From: Pseudomonadota bacterium
Lineage (GTDB): Bacteria > Pseudomonadota > Gammaproteobacteria > Burkholderiales > Burkholderiaceae_C
Assembly (NCBI GenBank): GCA_020161145.1
Contig: JAIUPQ010000002.1
Span: 434,001-498,000, forward strand
Direction of reading: 5' to 3'
Length of the DNA stretch: 64,000 nucleotides
Under the pieces are notes generated by a model. That model did no database searches. It was not told the origin of the DNA and saw only the letters and a program-made list of their open reading frames with translations. Both the position numbers and the translations under genes were made by a program. Shown here one piece after another: positions 16,803 through 27,217 of this stretch (positions within the stretch are counted from its first letter, which is position 1; every line of letters begins with the position of its first letter).

Positions 16803-18299
16803 TCAGTCTGCCGGCACGAAGCTGCCGTGAAACCCCAGCGGCAGCGCATAAGGCAGCACCGCCTGGGCCAGCGGGCCGTCGGCCAGGTGGGCGGCATCCA
16901 ATAGGTTGAGCACGGTCGCCTGGCGGCGGGCGTCGAAGTGGGTGGCCAGCAGCCAGGCATCCAGTTCGCCGCGTCCCCCGGGCTTGGGCACCCAGACGGG
17001 CTCCTCGGTGACGGCGTGGTCGCCCATGTCCACGCGCTGCGTGCGGCCGCTGTCCAGGTCGGTCAGCTGCCAGCCATGGAAGAGGTCTTGCGGGCGGTGG
17101 CGCCAGGCCGCGGCGGTGCTGACCCAGCGCTGGCGCAGGCCCACGCGCGCGGGGTGCACGCGCGGGAACTCCATGTCGAACGGCTCGCCGTGCACCTGGA
17201 TGCGGCCGCTGGCCAGATGCAGCCGGCAGTGCAGCAACTGCGGATCGGCAGTGGGTTGCCGGGGCAGGGCGGCCATCAGCGCGGTGGCGCCGTCGTTGAG
17301 AAAGTCCAGACCGCGCCCGCCGATGAAGCTCAGTGCGACCTCGCCCGGCCCGGCATCCCAGGCATTGGCCACGTGGAAGACCATCTGCGCCGGCAGCTCG
17401 AAACGCCATTGGCGGCTGAGGTCGGCCTTGTCGATCACCAGCAGCGTCAGCGGCCGGCCCGGCTGCATGGCAAAGCGGCGGGCGCCGCCGTCGGGCGTGG
17501 GCCCAAAGCTCAAGGGTGCCAGCGGCGGCAGCGGCACCACCAGGTGGCGCTCGGTGATGGCCATGTCGTGCACCAGGCCGCCCACCTCGGGCACGCGCAG
17601 CACCTGGGCCTGGGCCAGTTGGCCGTCGGGTGCCAGATGCCAGACGAGGAGGGTGCCGGGCATGCTGCCGATGTTCCACAGATGGCCTTGCGCGTCCACC
17701 TTGGGGTGGGCACTGAACGGCGTGCCCTTGAGGTCGGCGCGCCAGGTGACGGGGCCGATGGTTTCCAGGGTGGCGGCATCCAGTTCATGGGCGGAGCCGC
17801 CCTCCCACAGCGCCAGCAGCCGGCCGGCGTGGGCCACCACATGGGTGTTGGCGGTGTTGGCGCCGTCGGGGCCGGTCAGGGGCAGGGTGTCTTCGATGTA
17901 GGTGCCCAGCACCGGCACGGCCAGGCGGCCGGCGGCGCGCTCGCGCGCGAGCTTGGTGGTCTGGACCAGCCGGCCCAGGTGGGTGACCTGGCCATCGCCC
18001 AGGCTGTAGCGCTGCACCATGCCGTCGCCGTCGAACCAGTGGCGGTAGCGCTCGCCGGCGCGCGCCATCAGCGCCGGGCCGTTGCGGTAGAAGTGGCCGC
18101 GCAGCGCGGCCGGCCAGCGGCCACGCAGCAGTGCGGTGGCGCTGGGCGCGGCGCCGTCGGCCACGCCCAGAAACGGTGTGCGCAGCGGGTCGGCGGCGAT
18201 GCGTGCGCGCACCGTGGCGTCGTCCAGCCCGCGCGCGGCGCCGGCCAGAGGCGCCAGCAGCGGGGCCGCGCCGGCGGCCAGCAGGTGGCGGCGCTTCAT
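16803..18299 (-). CDS. Carotenoid oxygenase (RPE65/lignostilbene dioxygenase) family protein
   Basis: A 498-residue seven-bladed propeller Fe(II) dioxygenase that cleaves a conjugated C=C bond in carotenoids or stilbenes. The four iron-binding histidines are visible: H198 (FSAHPKVD), H244 (GLVHDMAI), H309 (MVFHVANAWD) and H491 (LGFHGSF). The N-terminus has a twin-arginine-like signal ([21 protein letters not shown]), which suggests export of the folded metalloenzyme, unusual for this mostly cytosolic family. The ATG at 18299 overlaps the stop of the DUF2141 gene by four bases. The substrate (apocarotenoid, stilbene or lignin fragment) cannot be told. Confidence 0.88.
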   Translation of the reverse strand: MKRRHLLAAGAAPLLAPLAGAARGLDDATVRARIAADPLRTPFLGVADGAAPSATALLRGRWPAALRGHFYRNGPALMARAGERYRHWFDGDGMVQRYSLGDGQVTHLGRLVQTTKLARERAAGRLAVPVLGTYIEDTLPLTGPDGANTANTHVVAHAGRLLALWEGGSAHELDAATLETIGPVTWRADLKGTPFSAHPKVDAQGHLWNIGSMPGTLLVWHLAPDGQLAQAQVLRVPEVGGLVHDMAITERHLVVPLPPLAPLSFGPTPDGGARRFAMQPGRPLTLLVIDKADLSRQWRFELPAQMVFHVANAWDAGPGEVALSFIGGRGLDFLNDGATALMAALPRQPTADPQLLHCRLHLASGRIQVHGEPFDMEFPRVHPARVGLRQRWVSTAAAWRHRPQDLFHGWQLTDLDSGRTQRVDMGDHAVTEEPVWVPKPGGRGELDAWLLATHFDARRQATVLNLLDAAHLADGPLAQAVLPYALPLGFHGSFVPAD

Positions 18300-18715
18300 T
18301 GCGACATCACCACGGTGACCGGCGCATCGCCCACCTGCACCTGGGCCTTGGCCCAACTGGGGCCAAAGGCGGCGCTGGCGCCGCTGCTGCCCCAGGGTTC
18401 GGTGGGCATGCCCATGGCGTTGCGGCCCATGCGGCTGTCGCCGTCCAGGTCCTGGTACAGCAAAAAGGCCAGCGGCCCGTCCGCCGGCAGGTCGCACAGG
18501 TTGACCGTCTGGCGCGGCGCGCTGCCGGCGGCCACGGCCACGGCGGCCACCGGTTTGCGGGCAAAGTCGGCCTCGCTGGCGTAGGCGGCCACATAGAGGG
18601 TGCCGGCGGCGGGGCGCACGCCGTCCACGTCCAGCGCGGCGCAGCGGCCGGCCTGGGCGGCGGGGGCGGCCAGCGCGGCGGCCAGGGTCAGAAGGGGCAG
18701 GGTCAGGCGGGTCAT
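18296..18715 (-). CDS. DUF2141 domain secreted protein
   Basis: A 139-residue protein with a signal peptide ([19 protein letters not shown]) followed by a beta-rich DUF2141 domain ([37 protein letters not shown]). The Asp-rich LDGDSRMG turn is typical and may bind a cation. Its function is unknown. The start MTRLTLP at 18715 is chosen because it begins the signal peptide; the frame extends a few codons upstream. It is translationally coupled to the carotenoid oxygenase gene, and both products appear to be exported, so they probably act together in the periplasm. Confidence 0.8.
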   Translation of the reverse strand: MTRLTLPLLTLAAALAAPAAQAGRCAALDVDGVRPAAGTLYVAAYASEADFARKPVAAVAVAAGSAPRQTVNLCDLPADGPLAFLLYQDLDGDSRMGRNAMGMPTEPWGSSGASAAFGPSWAKAQVQVGDAPVTVVMSQ

Positions 18716-18870
18716 CGGGGGTTCCTCGTCGGGTGGCAAGAGGTTTCATGCTGCGCGGGTCGGCTGCTGCAGGCCAGCGCGTTGCGACCAAGCCAGATGG
18801 CGGCGGCGCCAATGGCGGTGGGGCGTCGCCAATGGGGCGCCAGGCGCGCTATGCTGGCCGCTCGCCGGGG

Positions 18871-18899
18871 CTTGACAAGATCTGCGTCCGCCCCCATGT
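18871..18899 (+). promoter_or_regulatory. Sigma-32 (RpoH) heat-shock promoter of clpB
   Basis: CTTGACA (18871-18877) and CCCCATGT (18892-18899) are separated by 14 bases. This fits the RpoH consensus of CTTGAA-type -35 and CCCCATNT -10 closely. It lies 34 bases upstream of the clpB ATG. Confidence 0.85.
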
Positions 18900-18933
18900 G
18901 ACGTGCAACGAACGCCTTCGAAAGACCACCCAC

Positions 18934-21525
<2,592 letters not shown>

Positions 21526-21560
21526 CCTGAGGCTGCGGTGGGTCCGTAAGATCGCGCCCA

Positions 21561-21578
21561 CCCGCTGCCTTGAGCGGG
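21561..21578. terminator. Short hairpin between clpB and the S9 peptidase gene
   Basis: CCCGCT (21561-21566) and AGCGGG (21573-21578) form a six-base stem with a six-base loop, 36 bases after the clpB stop. There is no T run, so it may be a weak terminator or an mRNA 3'-end structure. Confidence 0.35.
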
Positions 21579-21599
21579 CCGCCATTGGAGGAGTTCACG

Positions 21600-23831
21600 A
21601 TGATGCCCGCCCGCCTGATGGCCCCGGCCGCCCTGGCCTTGCTGTTGAGCGCTTGCGCCACCCCGCCGCCCAAGCCGATGGCCACGCCGATGGCCACGGC
21701 CACGGCGCCCGTGGTGGCGGTGGCAGCTGCAGCGCCTGCGCTCCCACCGCCCATGGCCGCGCGCCACCCCAGGGACGTGACGGTGCATGGCGACACCCGC
21801 ATCGACGACTACTTCTGGCTGCGCGAGCGTGACAACCCCGAGGTCACGGCCTACCTGAAGGCCGAGGCGGCCTACACCGCGCAATGGTTTGCGCCGCGGC
21901 AAGGGCTGACCGACACCCTCTACCAGGAGATGGTGGGGCGCGTCGAGCCGGCCGACGAGGCGCCGCCGATGCGCGAAGGGCGCTGGTGGTATTCGAGCCG
22001 CACGCTGGACGGCGCCCAGTACCCGCAGCTGATCCGCCGCGCCGCCATGGGCCCGGCCCGGGCGCTGGACGAGACCGCGCCGGTGCAGGTCATGCTGGAC
22101 CTGAACGAGCTGGCCAAGGGGCGCAAGTTCCTCGCGCTGGGCACCCGCAGCGTCAGCCCCGACGGCACGCTGCTGGCCTACAGCATCGACGAGACGGGGG
22201 CCCGCGACTTCACGCTGCACCTGCGCCGCCTGGCCACCGGCCAGGACTTGCCGCTGACCGTGCCCAAGACCATGGACCTGGTTTGGGCGGCGGACAGCCG
22301 CCACTTCTTCTACCTGACCGCCGACGACACCACCCGCCGCACCCACCGCCTGTGGCGCCAGCGGGCGGATGCCGCCCAGCCGCCGCAACTGGTGTATGAG
22401 GAGACCGATCCGCTGTTCAACCTGATGCTGGGCAAGACGGCCGATGGCCGCTACCTGCTGTTGACCAGCATGGCCAAGAACACCACCGAGGTGCGGCTGC
22501 TGGCGGCCAACCGGCCGCAAGGGGCGTGGCGCCCGGTGCTGCCGCGCCAGGCGGGGCAGGAGTACAGCGTCGAGCACCGGCAGGGACAGCTGTACCTGCG
22601 GCTCAACGACACCGGCCCCAACTTCCGCCTGGTGCGGCTGCCGCTGCCGCGTGCACTGCCGGTGCGGCCGGCGCAACTGGCCCGGGCGCAGCAGCTGCTG
22701 GCCCAGCGGCCCGATGCGCTGCTGGAGGCCATCACGATGTTTCGCACCCACTACGTGGCGCAGTGGCGCGGCGGCGGTTCGGTCAGGCTGGTGATCCACG
22801 CGGTGCAGGGCGGCGGCGCGCGTGACATGGCGTTTGACGCACCCACCTATGTGGCCCAGGCCAGAGGCTGGAGCCTGGATCTCAACCGCGAGTACGACAG
22901 CCCGTTCGTGCGGCTGAGCTACGACGCACTGGCCACGCCCAACCGCATTTACGACGCCGACCTGGCCACCGGCCGCCTGACGCTGCGCAAGGAGCAGCCC
23001 GTGAAGGGCGGCTACGACGCCAGCCGCTACGCCAGCGAGCGCATCTGGGCCACCGCCGCCGACGGCACCCGCGTGCCCATCTCGCTGATTTATGCCAAGG
23101 CGCAGCGCCGCAGCGGCCCGCAGCCGCTGCTGCTGTACGGCTATGGCAGCTACGGCATTTCCAGCGATCCGCGCTTCTCATCGGAACGGCTGTCGCTGCT
23201 GGATCGCGGCGTCATCTTCGCCATTGCCCACATCCGTGGTGGCAGCGAGATGGGCCGCCCCTGGTACCTCGGCGGCAAGCTGAGCCAGAAGATGAACACC
23301 TTCACCGACTTCATCGCCAGCGCCGAGGCCTTGATCGGTGCCGGCTACACCACGCCGCAGCAGCTCATCATCCGGGGTGGCAGCGCCGGCGGGCTGCTGA
23401 TGGGCGCGGTGGTCAACCTGCGCCCCGAGCTGTTCAAGGCGGTGGTGGCCGAGGTGCCGTTCGTCGACGTCATCAACACCATGCTGGACGAGACCATTCC
23501 GCTGACCACGGAGGAATTCATCGAGTGGGGCAACCCCAAGCAGCCGGCGGAGTACGCGTGGATGCGCGCCTACAGCCCGTACGACAACCTCAAGCCCGGC
23601 CCATATCCGGCCATGCTGCTGCGCACGGGCTTCAACGACAGCCAGGTGCCGTACTGGGAGCCGGCCAAGTACACGGCCCGGCTGCGCACGCTCAAGACCA
23701 ACGACACGCCGCTGCTGTTCGACATCAACATGGACGTGGGCCATGGCGGCGCGTCGGGCCGCTTCGATGCGCTGCGAGAGCGGGCCAGGGTCGATGCCTT
23801 CATGCTGGCGCAATGGGGGTTGGTGCCTTGA
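21600..23831 (+). CDS. S9 family (oligopeptidase B/prolyl oligopeptidase-like) serine peptidase, lipoprotein
   Basis: A 743-residue S9A peptidase that cleaves short peptides. It starts with a lipoprotein signal (ALALLLSAC, lipid Cys 19) and a Pro/Ala-rich linker, then the propeller domain (VHGDTRIDDYFWLRERDNPEV) and the alpha/beta-hydrolase domain. The catalytic triad can be assigned as S595 (RGGSAGGLLMG), D680 (TGFNDSQVPYW) and H715 (DVGHGGASGR). The start is fixed by GGAGGAG at 21587-21593, six bases before the ATG at 21600. Most oligopeptidases B are soluble cytosolic enzymes, so the lipobox predicts an envelope location. Confidence 0.9.
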   Translation: MMPARLMAPAALALLLSACATPPPKPMATPMATATAPVVAVAAAAPALPPPMAARHPRDVTVHGDTRIDDYFWLRERDNPEVTAYLKAEAAYTAQWFAPRQGLTDTLYQEMVGRVEPADEAPPMREGRWWYSSRTLDGAQYPQLIRRAAMGPARALDETAPVQVMLDLNELAKGRKFLALGTRSVSPDGTLLAYSIDETGARDFTLHLRRLATGQDLPLTVPKTMDLVWAADSRHFFYLTADDTTRRTHRLWRQRADAAQPPQLVYEETDPLFNLMLGKTADGRYLLLTSMAKNTTEVRLLAANRPQGAWRPVLPRQAGQEYSVEHRQGQLYLRLNDTGPNFRLVRLPLPRALPVRPAQLARAQQLLAQRPDALLEAITMFRTHYVAQWRGGGSVRLVIHAVQGGGARDMAFDAPTYVAQARGWSLDLNREYDSPFVRLSYDALATPNRIYDADLATGRLTLRKEQPVKGGYDASRYASERIWATAADGTRVPISLIYAKAQRRSGPQPLLLYGYGSYGISSDPRFSSERLSLLDRGVIFAIAHIRGGSEMGRPWYLGGKLSQKMNTFTDFIASAEALIGAGYTTPQQLIIRGGSAGGLLMGAVVNLRPELFKAVVAEVPFVDVINTMLDETIPLTTEEFIEWGNPKQPAEYAWMRAYSPYDNLKPGPYPAMLLRTGFNDSQVPYWEPAKYTARLRTLKTNDTPLLFDINMDVGHGGASGRFDALRERARVDAFMLAQWGLVP

Positions 23832-23847
23832 GCGCCGCCCGCTGATC

Positions 23848-24216
23848 GTGGGTCGCGCCACCACCGTTGCGGCTTATCTCGAAGCTGCCCCGCCCGAGGG
23901 CCAGGCCCACTTGCGCCGCCTGCATGCCTTGCTGGCGGCGGCAGCGCCCGAGGCCAGCGCGGTCATCAAATGGGGCAGCCCCTTTTTCGTCGAGCCGCGC
24001 TTTGTGTTCGCCTACTCGGCGCACAAGGCGCACCTGAGCTTTTCGCCCGGCCGCGCGGTGCTGGAGACCTTCCAGGCGGAGTTGGCGCCATATGCGACGA
24101 CCCGGCACTTTCTGAAGGTGCGCTACGACCAGCCGCTGCCCGAAGACCTGCTGCGGCGCATGGCCGCGCGCTGTGTGCAGGCCGTGCACGAGCGTGAGGG
24201 GGACGGTTTCTGGTAG
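23848..24216 (+). CDS. DUF1801 domain protein
   Basis: A 122-residue small protein matching DUF1801 (YdhG-like fold): AYLEAAPPEGQAHLRRLHALL, the IKWGSPFFV strand and the C-terminal KVRYDQPLPEDLLRRM segment. No catalytic function is established for the family. No ATG is available at the right place. GTG at 23848, 16 bases after the peptidase stop, gives the expected N-terminus; in-frame ATGs further upstream would overlap the peptidase gene by some 90 bases. Confidence 0.75.
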   Translation: MGRATTVAAYLEAAPPEGQAHLRRLHALLAAAAPEASAVIKWGSPFFVEPRFVFAYSAHKAHLSFSPGRAVLETFQAELAPYATTRHFLKVRYDQPLPEDLLRRMAARCVQAVHEREGDGFW

Positions 24217-24265
24217 CGCCGGGTGACTGGCATCATGCGGGTTCCGTTCATACAAGGAGACTGCG

Positions 24266-24664
24266 ATGAACCCGTTCCAGACCCCTGGCGCCATGAGCTG
24301 GGCCGAGTTGATGACCAGCGACGCCGAAGCCGCCGTGCGGTTTTACGGCGAGTTGCTGGGCTGGCAGATGAAAGGCATGCCCATGGAGGGCATGGGCACC
24401 TACCACGTGTGCAGCGTGCCGGGCCATGACGACCAGCCCATAGGCGGCATTTGCAACCGGCCGCCGCAGGAGGCGTCGCAGCCGCCGGCCTGGGGCGTTT
24501 ACGCCACGGTGGCCGACGTCGAAGCCACCGCGGCGCGCTGTACGGCGTTGGGTGGCACGGTTTGCGCCGCGCCGTTCGACGTGCCTGGCGTGGGCCGCAT
24601 GGCGGTGCTGCAAGACCCGCAGGGCGCGGTGTTCCAGGTCATGCAGTACGAGATGCCGGCATGA
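24266..24664 (+). CDS. VOC family protein (glyoxalase/bleomycin-resistance fold)
   Basis: A 132-residue protein with two beta-alpha-beta3 modules of the vicinal oxygen chelate fold (MSWAELMTSDAEAAVRFYGE; VFQVMQYEMP at the end). Such single-pair proteins dimerise and bind metals or small ligands; function varies widely and cannot be predicted here. AAGGAG at 24254-24259 sets the start. Its stop overlaps the next gene's ATG by four bases. Confidence 0.82.
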   Translation: MNPFQTPGAMSWAELMTSDAEAAVRFYGELLGWQMKGMPMEGMGTYHVCSVPGHDDQPIGGICNRPPQEASQPPAWGVYATVADVEATAARCTALGGTVCAAPFDVPGVGRMAVLQDPQGAVFQVMQYEMPA

Positions 24665-25050
24665 GGTGGGCAGCGTTGACGCTGGCCGCCGCCCTGGCGC
24701 TGGGGGCGGCCCCTGCTGGCGCGGCCGCCACAGCCGCTGGCGTGCGGGCAGAGATCGACGCGCTGCTGGCGCGCCTGCAGGCGTCGGACTGCCAGTTCGG
24801 CCGCAACGGCACCTGGTACGCCGGCACCGAGGCCAAAGACCATCTGCTGCGCAAGTTGTCGGCCATCGAGGGCCGCACCACCGTGGCCAGCACCGAGCAG
24901 TTCATCGAGTTGGCGGCCTCGCGCAGCAGCACCACGGGCCGACCCTACGCGGTGCGCTGCGCCGCCCAGGCGGCCACGCCCAGCCAGCAGTGGTTGACGC
25001 AGCAGTTGACGGTGCTCCGGGCGGCCAAGCCGGGCGCGGCACCGCGATGA
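24661..25050 (+). CDS. DUF5329-type secreted protein
   Basis: A 129-residue protein with a signal peptide ([19 protein letters not shown]). The mature part has two cysteines in the pattern of the DUF5329 family (SDCQFGRNGTWY, where the Tyr/Trp and AKDHLLRKL segment follow; RPYAVRC). It is periplasmic and of unknown function. The ATG at 24661 overlaps the VOC gene stop (ATGA), so it is probably co-translated with it. Confidence 0.72.
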   Translation: MRWAALTLAAALALGAAPAGAAATAAGVRAEIDALLARLQASDCQFGRNGTWYAGTEAKDHLLRKLSAIEGRTTVASTEQFIELAASRSSTTGRPYAVRCAAQAATPSQQWLTQQLTVLRAAKPGAAPR

Positions 25051-25060
25051 CCCGCACTTC

Positions 25061-25066
25061 TAGAAT
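25061..25066 (+). promoter_or_regulatory. -10-like hexamer immediately before nadB
   Basis: TAGAAT ends six bases before the nadB ATG at 25073, and no Shine-Dalgarno lies between. Transcription would start at or next to the ATG, giving a leaderless or near-leaderless mRNA. No good -35 is evident. Confidence 0.45.
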
Positions 25067-25072
25067 TTGCCC

Positions 25073-26707
25073 ATGACAACCGTCTCATCCGGGCCTGCTC
25101 AGGCCGACGCCCTGCCTGTGGTCATCGTCGGTGCCGGCCTGGCCGGCTTGACGGTGGCCTTGCATCTCGCCGCCCAGGGTCAGCGGGTGGAGGTGCTGGC
25201 CAAGCGCGGCCTCACCGAAGGCGCCACGGCCTGGGCGCAGGGCGGCATCGTGGGCGTGCTGGGTGCGGACGACAGCGTCGAGTCCCACGTGCGCGACACC
25301 GAGACGGCCGGCGCCGGCATCGTCGATGGGGTGGCCGCGCGCTTCATTGCCGAGCGCAGCGCCGAGGCCGTGGCCTGGCTGGTGGCCCAGGGCGTGCCGT
25401 TCTCGGCCGATCCGGGTGGTCCGCTGGGCCTGCACCTGACGCGCGAAGGGGGCCATGCGGTGCGCCGCATCGCCCATGCGGCCGACGCCACCGGCTGGGC
25501 CATTCAGCAGGCGCTGCTGGCCCAGGCCCAGGCCCAGCCCTTGATCACCTTGCGCGAGCGCTGGATGGCGGTGGACGTCATCACCTCGCGCCACGTGGGC
25601 GCCGTCGAGGGCGAGCCGCCGCGCTGCCACGGCGTCTATGCCATGGACATTGCCGAGCGCCGTGTCGAGACGCTGCCGGCACGCGCCGTGGTGCTGGCCA
25701 CGGGCGGTGTGGGCAAGGTCTACCGCTACACCAGCAACCCCGAGACGTCGACTGGCGATGGCATTGCCATGGCCTGGCGCGCCGGCTGCCGGGTGGCCAA
25801 CATGGAGTTCATCCAGTTCCACCCCACCTGCCTGTACCACCCGCAGGAGCGCACGTTTCTGATCACCGAGGCGCTGCGCGGCGAAGGGGCCTACCTGAAG
25901 CTGCCCGACGGCACGCGCTTCATGCCGGCGCACGACGCGCGGGGCGAACTGGCCTCGCGCGACATCGTGGCGCGCGCCATCGACTTCGAGATGAAGCGCC
26001 TGGGCATCGACCACGTGTGGCTGGACGCCACTCACCTGGGCGAGACCTTTTTGAAGGAACACTTCCCCACCATCCACGCGCGCTGTCTGAAGCTGGGCAT
26101 CGACATCGCGCGCCAGCCCATTCCGGTGGTGCCGGCGGCGCACTACACCTGCGGCGGCGTGGTCACCGACCTGTTCGGTCGCAGCGACCTGAGCGGCCTC
26201 TACGCCGTGGGCGAGGCCACCTACACCGGCTTGCACGGTGCCAACCGGCTGGCCAGCAACTCGCTGCTGGAATGCGTGGTGGTGGGCCGCACCTGTGCCC
26301 AGGCGGTGCTGGACGCGCCGGTGCGCAACGCCGTGCCGGTGCCCGCCTGGGACGAGAGCCTGGTCGAGAACGCCGACGAGCAGGTGGTCATCGCCCACAA
26401 CTGGGACGAGTTGCGCCTGCTGATGTGGAACTACGTGGGCATCGTGCGCACCACCAAGCGGCTGGAGCGGGCGTTGCACCGCATCAAGCTGCTCAAGGCC
26501 GAGATCGACGAGTACTACGCCAACTTCAAGGTCACGCGCGACCTGCTGGAGTTGCGCAACCTGGTGGTCTGCGCCGAACTCATCGTGCGCTCGGCCCTGC
26601 TGCGGCACGAGAGCCGCGGCCTGCACTACAGCCGCGATTTCCCGCAGGCGCTGCCGGTGAGCTTCCCCACCATCCTGGGTCGCAAGGCGCGCAGCGGCCG
26701 GCGGTAA
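25073..26707 (+). CDS. nadB: L-aspartate oxidase NadB
   Basis: FAD enzyme that oxidises L-aspartate to iminoaspartate, the first step of de novo NAD synthesis. The 544-residue product contains the FAD motif [18 protein letters not shown] at the N-terminus, the capping domain and the active-site region EFIQFHPT...[10 protein letters not shown] (split by 12 residues), which also marks it off from succinate dehydrogenase flavoprotein. The [20 protein letters not shown] segment and the C-terminal helical domain are typical. The start at 25073 is the only ATG that fits. No nadA or nadC gene is adjacent in the window. Confidence 0.94.
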   Translation: MTTVSSGPAQADALPVVIVGAGLAGLTVALHLAAQGQRVEVLAKRGLTEGATAWAQGGIVGVLGADDSVESHVRDTETAGAGIVDGVAARFIAERSAEAVAWLVAQGVPFSADPGGPLGLHLTREGGHAVRRIAHAADATGWAIQQALLAQAQAQPLITLRERWMAVDVITSRHVGAVEGEPPRCHGVYAMDIAERRVETLPARAVVLATGGVGKVYRYTSNPETSTGDGIAMAWRAGCRVANMEFIQFHPTCLYHPQERTFLITEALRGEGAYLKLPDGTRFMPAHDARGELASRDIVARAIDFEMKRLGIDHVWLDATHLGETFLKEHFPTIHARCLKLGIDIARQPIPVVPAAHYTCGGVVTDLFGRSDLSGLYAVGEATYTGLHGANRLASNSLLECVVVGRTCAQAVLDAPVRNAVPVPAWDESLVENADEQVVIAHNWDELRLLMWNYVGIVRTTKRLERALHRIKLLKAEIDEYYANFKVTRDLLELRNLVVCAELIVRSALLRHESRGLHYSRDFPQALPVSFPTILGRKARSGRR

Positions 26708-26710
26708 CGG

Positions 26711-27163
26711 CTACTTGAACATTGGCCCCATCAGCTGAAATCCGGGCTTGATGCCGCGCTTGGCGAACCAGCCCTGGTTCATCTCCAGCACGTAGCGCAC
26801 GGGTTTGGCCGAGCACTTGGACTGCTCTGACAGCGGCTGCATGTCCTCGATGTTGACGATGCGGCCGTCGTCGGCCACATAGGCCACCGACAGCGGCAGG
26901 TAGGTGTTGCGCATCCAGAAGCACTGCGTGGCCGACGCTTCGAAGATGAAGATCATGCCTTCGTGGGTCGCCATCTGCTGGCGCCACATCAGGCCGATCT
27001 CGCGCTCGCGCGGCGTCTGCGCCACCTGCACCAGCAGGTTGTGCATGCCCGCTTGCAACTGGGTGGTGGCCAGCTTCTGAGGCTGGCCCTGGGGCTGGGC
27101 CGGGGCGGAGGGCGCCAGCAGCAGCAAAGGCAGAGCGCACAGCAGGGGCTTGAGGGGCATCAT
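26711..27163 (-). CDS. DUF192 domain secreted protein
   Basis: A 150-residue protein with a signal peptide (MMPLKPLLCALPLLLLAPSA) and a DUF192 beta-barrel. Family signatures are REREIGLMWRQQM, GMIFIFEASATQCFWMRNT and LEMNQGWFAKRGIKPG. The family is widespread; no biochemical role is firmly established. It is convergent to nadB, with only three bases between the stops, and divergent from ccoI. Confidence 0.85.
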   Translation of the reverse strand: MMPLKPLLCALPLLLLAPSAPAQPQGQPQKLATTQLQAGMHNLLVQVAQTPREREIGLMWRQQMATHEGMIFIFEASATQCFWMRNTYLPLSVAYVADDGRIVNIEDMQPLSEQSKCSAKPVRYVLEMNQGWFAKRGIKPGFQLMGPMFK

Positions 27164-27217
27164 GGGGCAGGGCGGTGGTTGTGGTTACAGTGGGCAACGC
27201 GCCAACCGGGTTGATGG

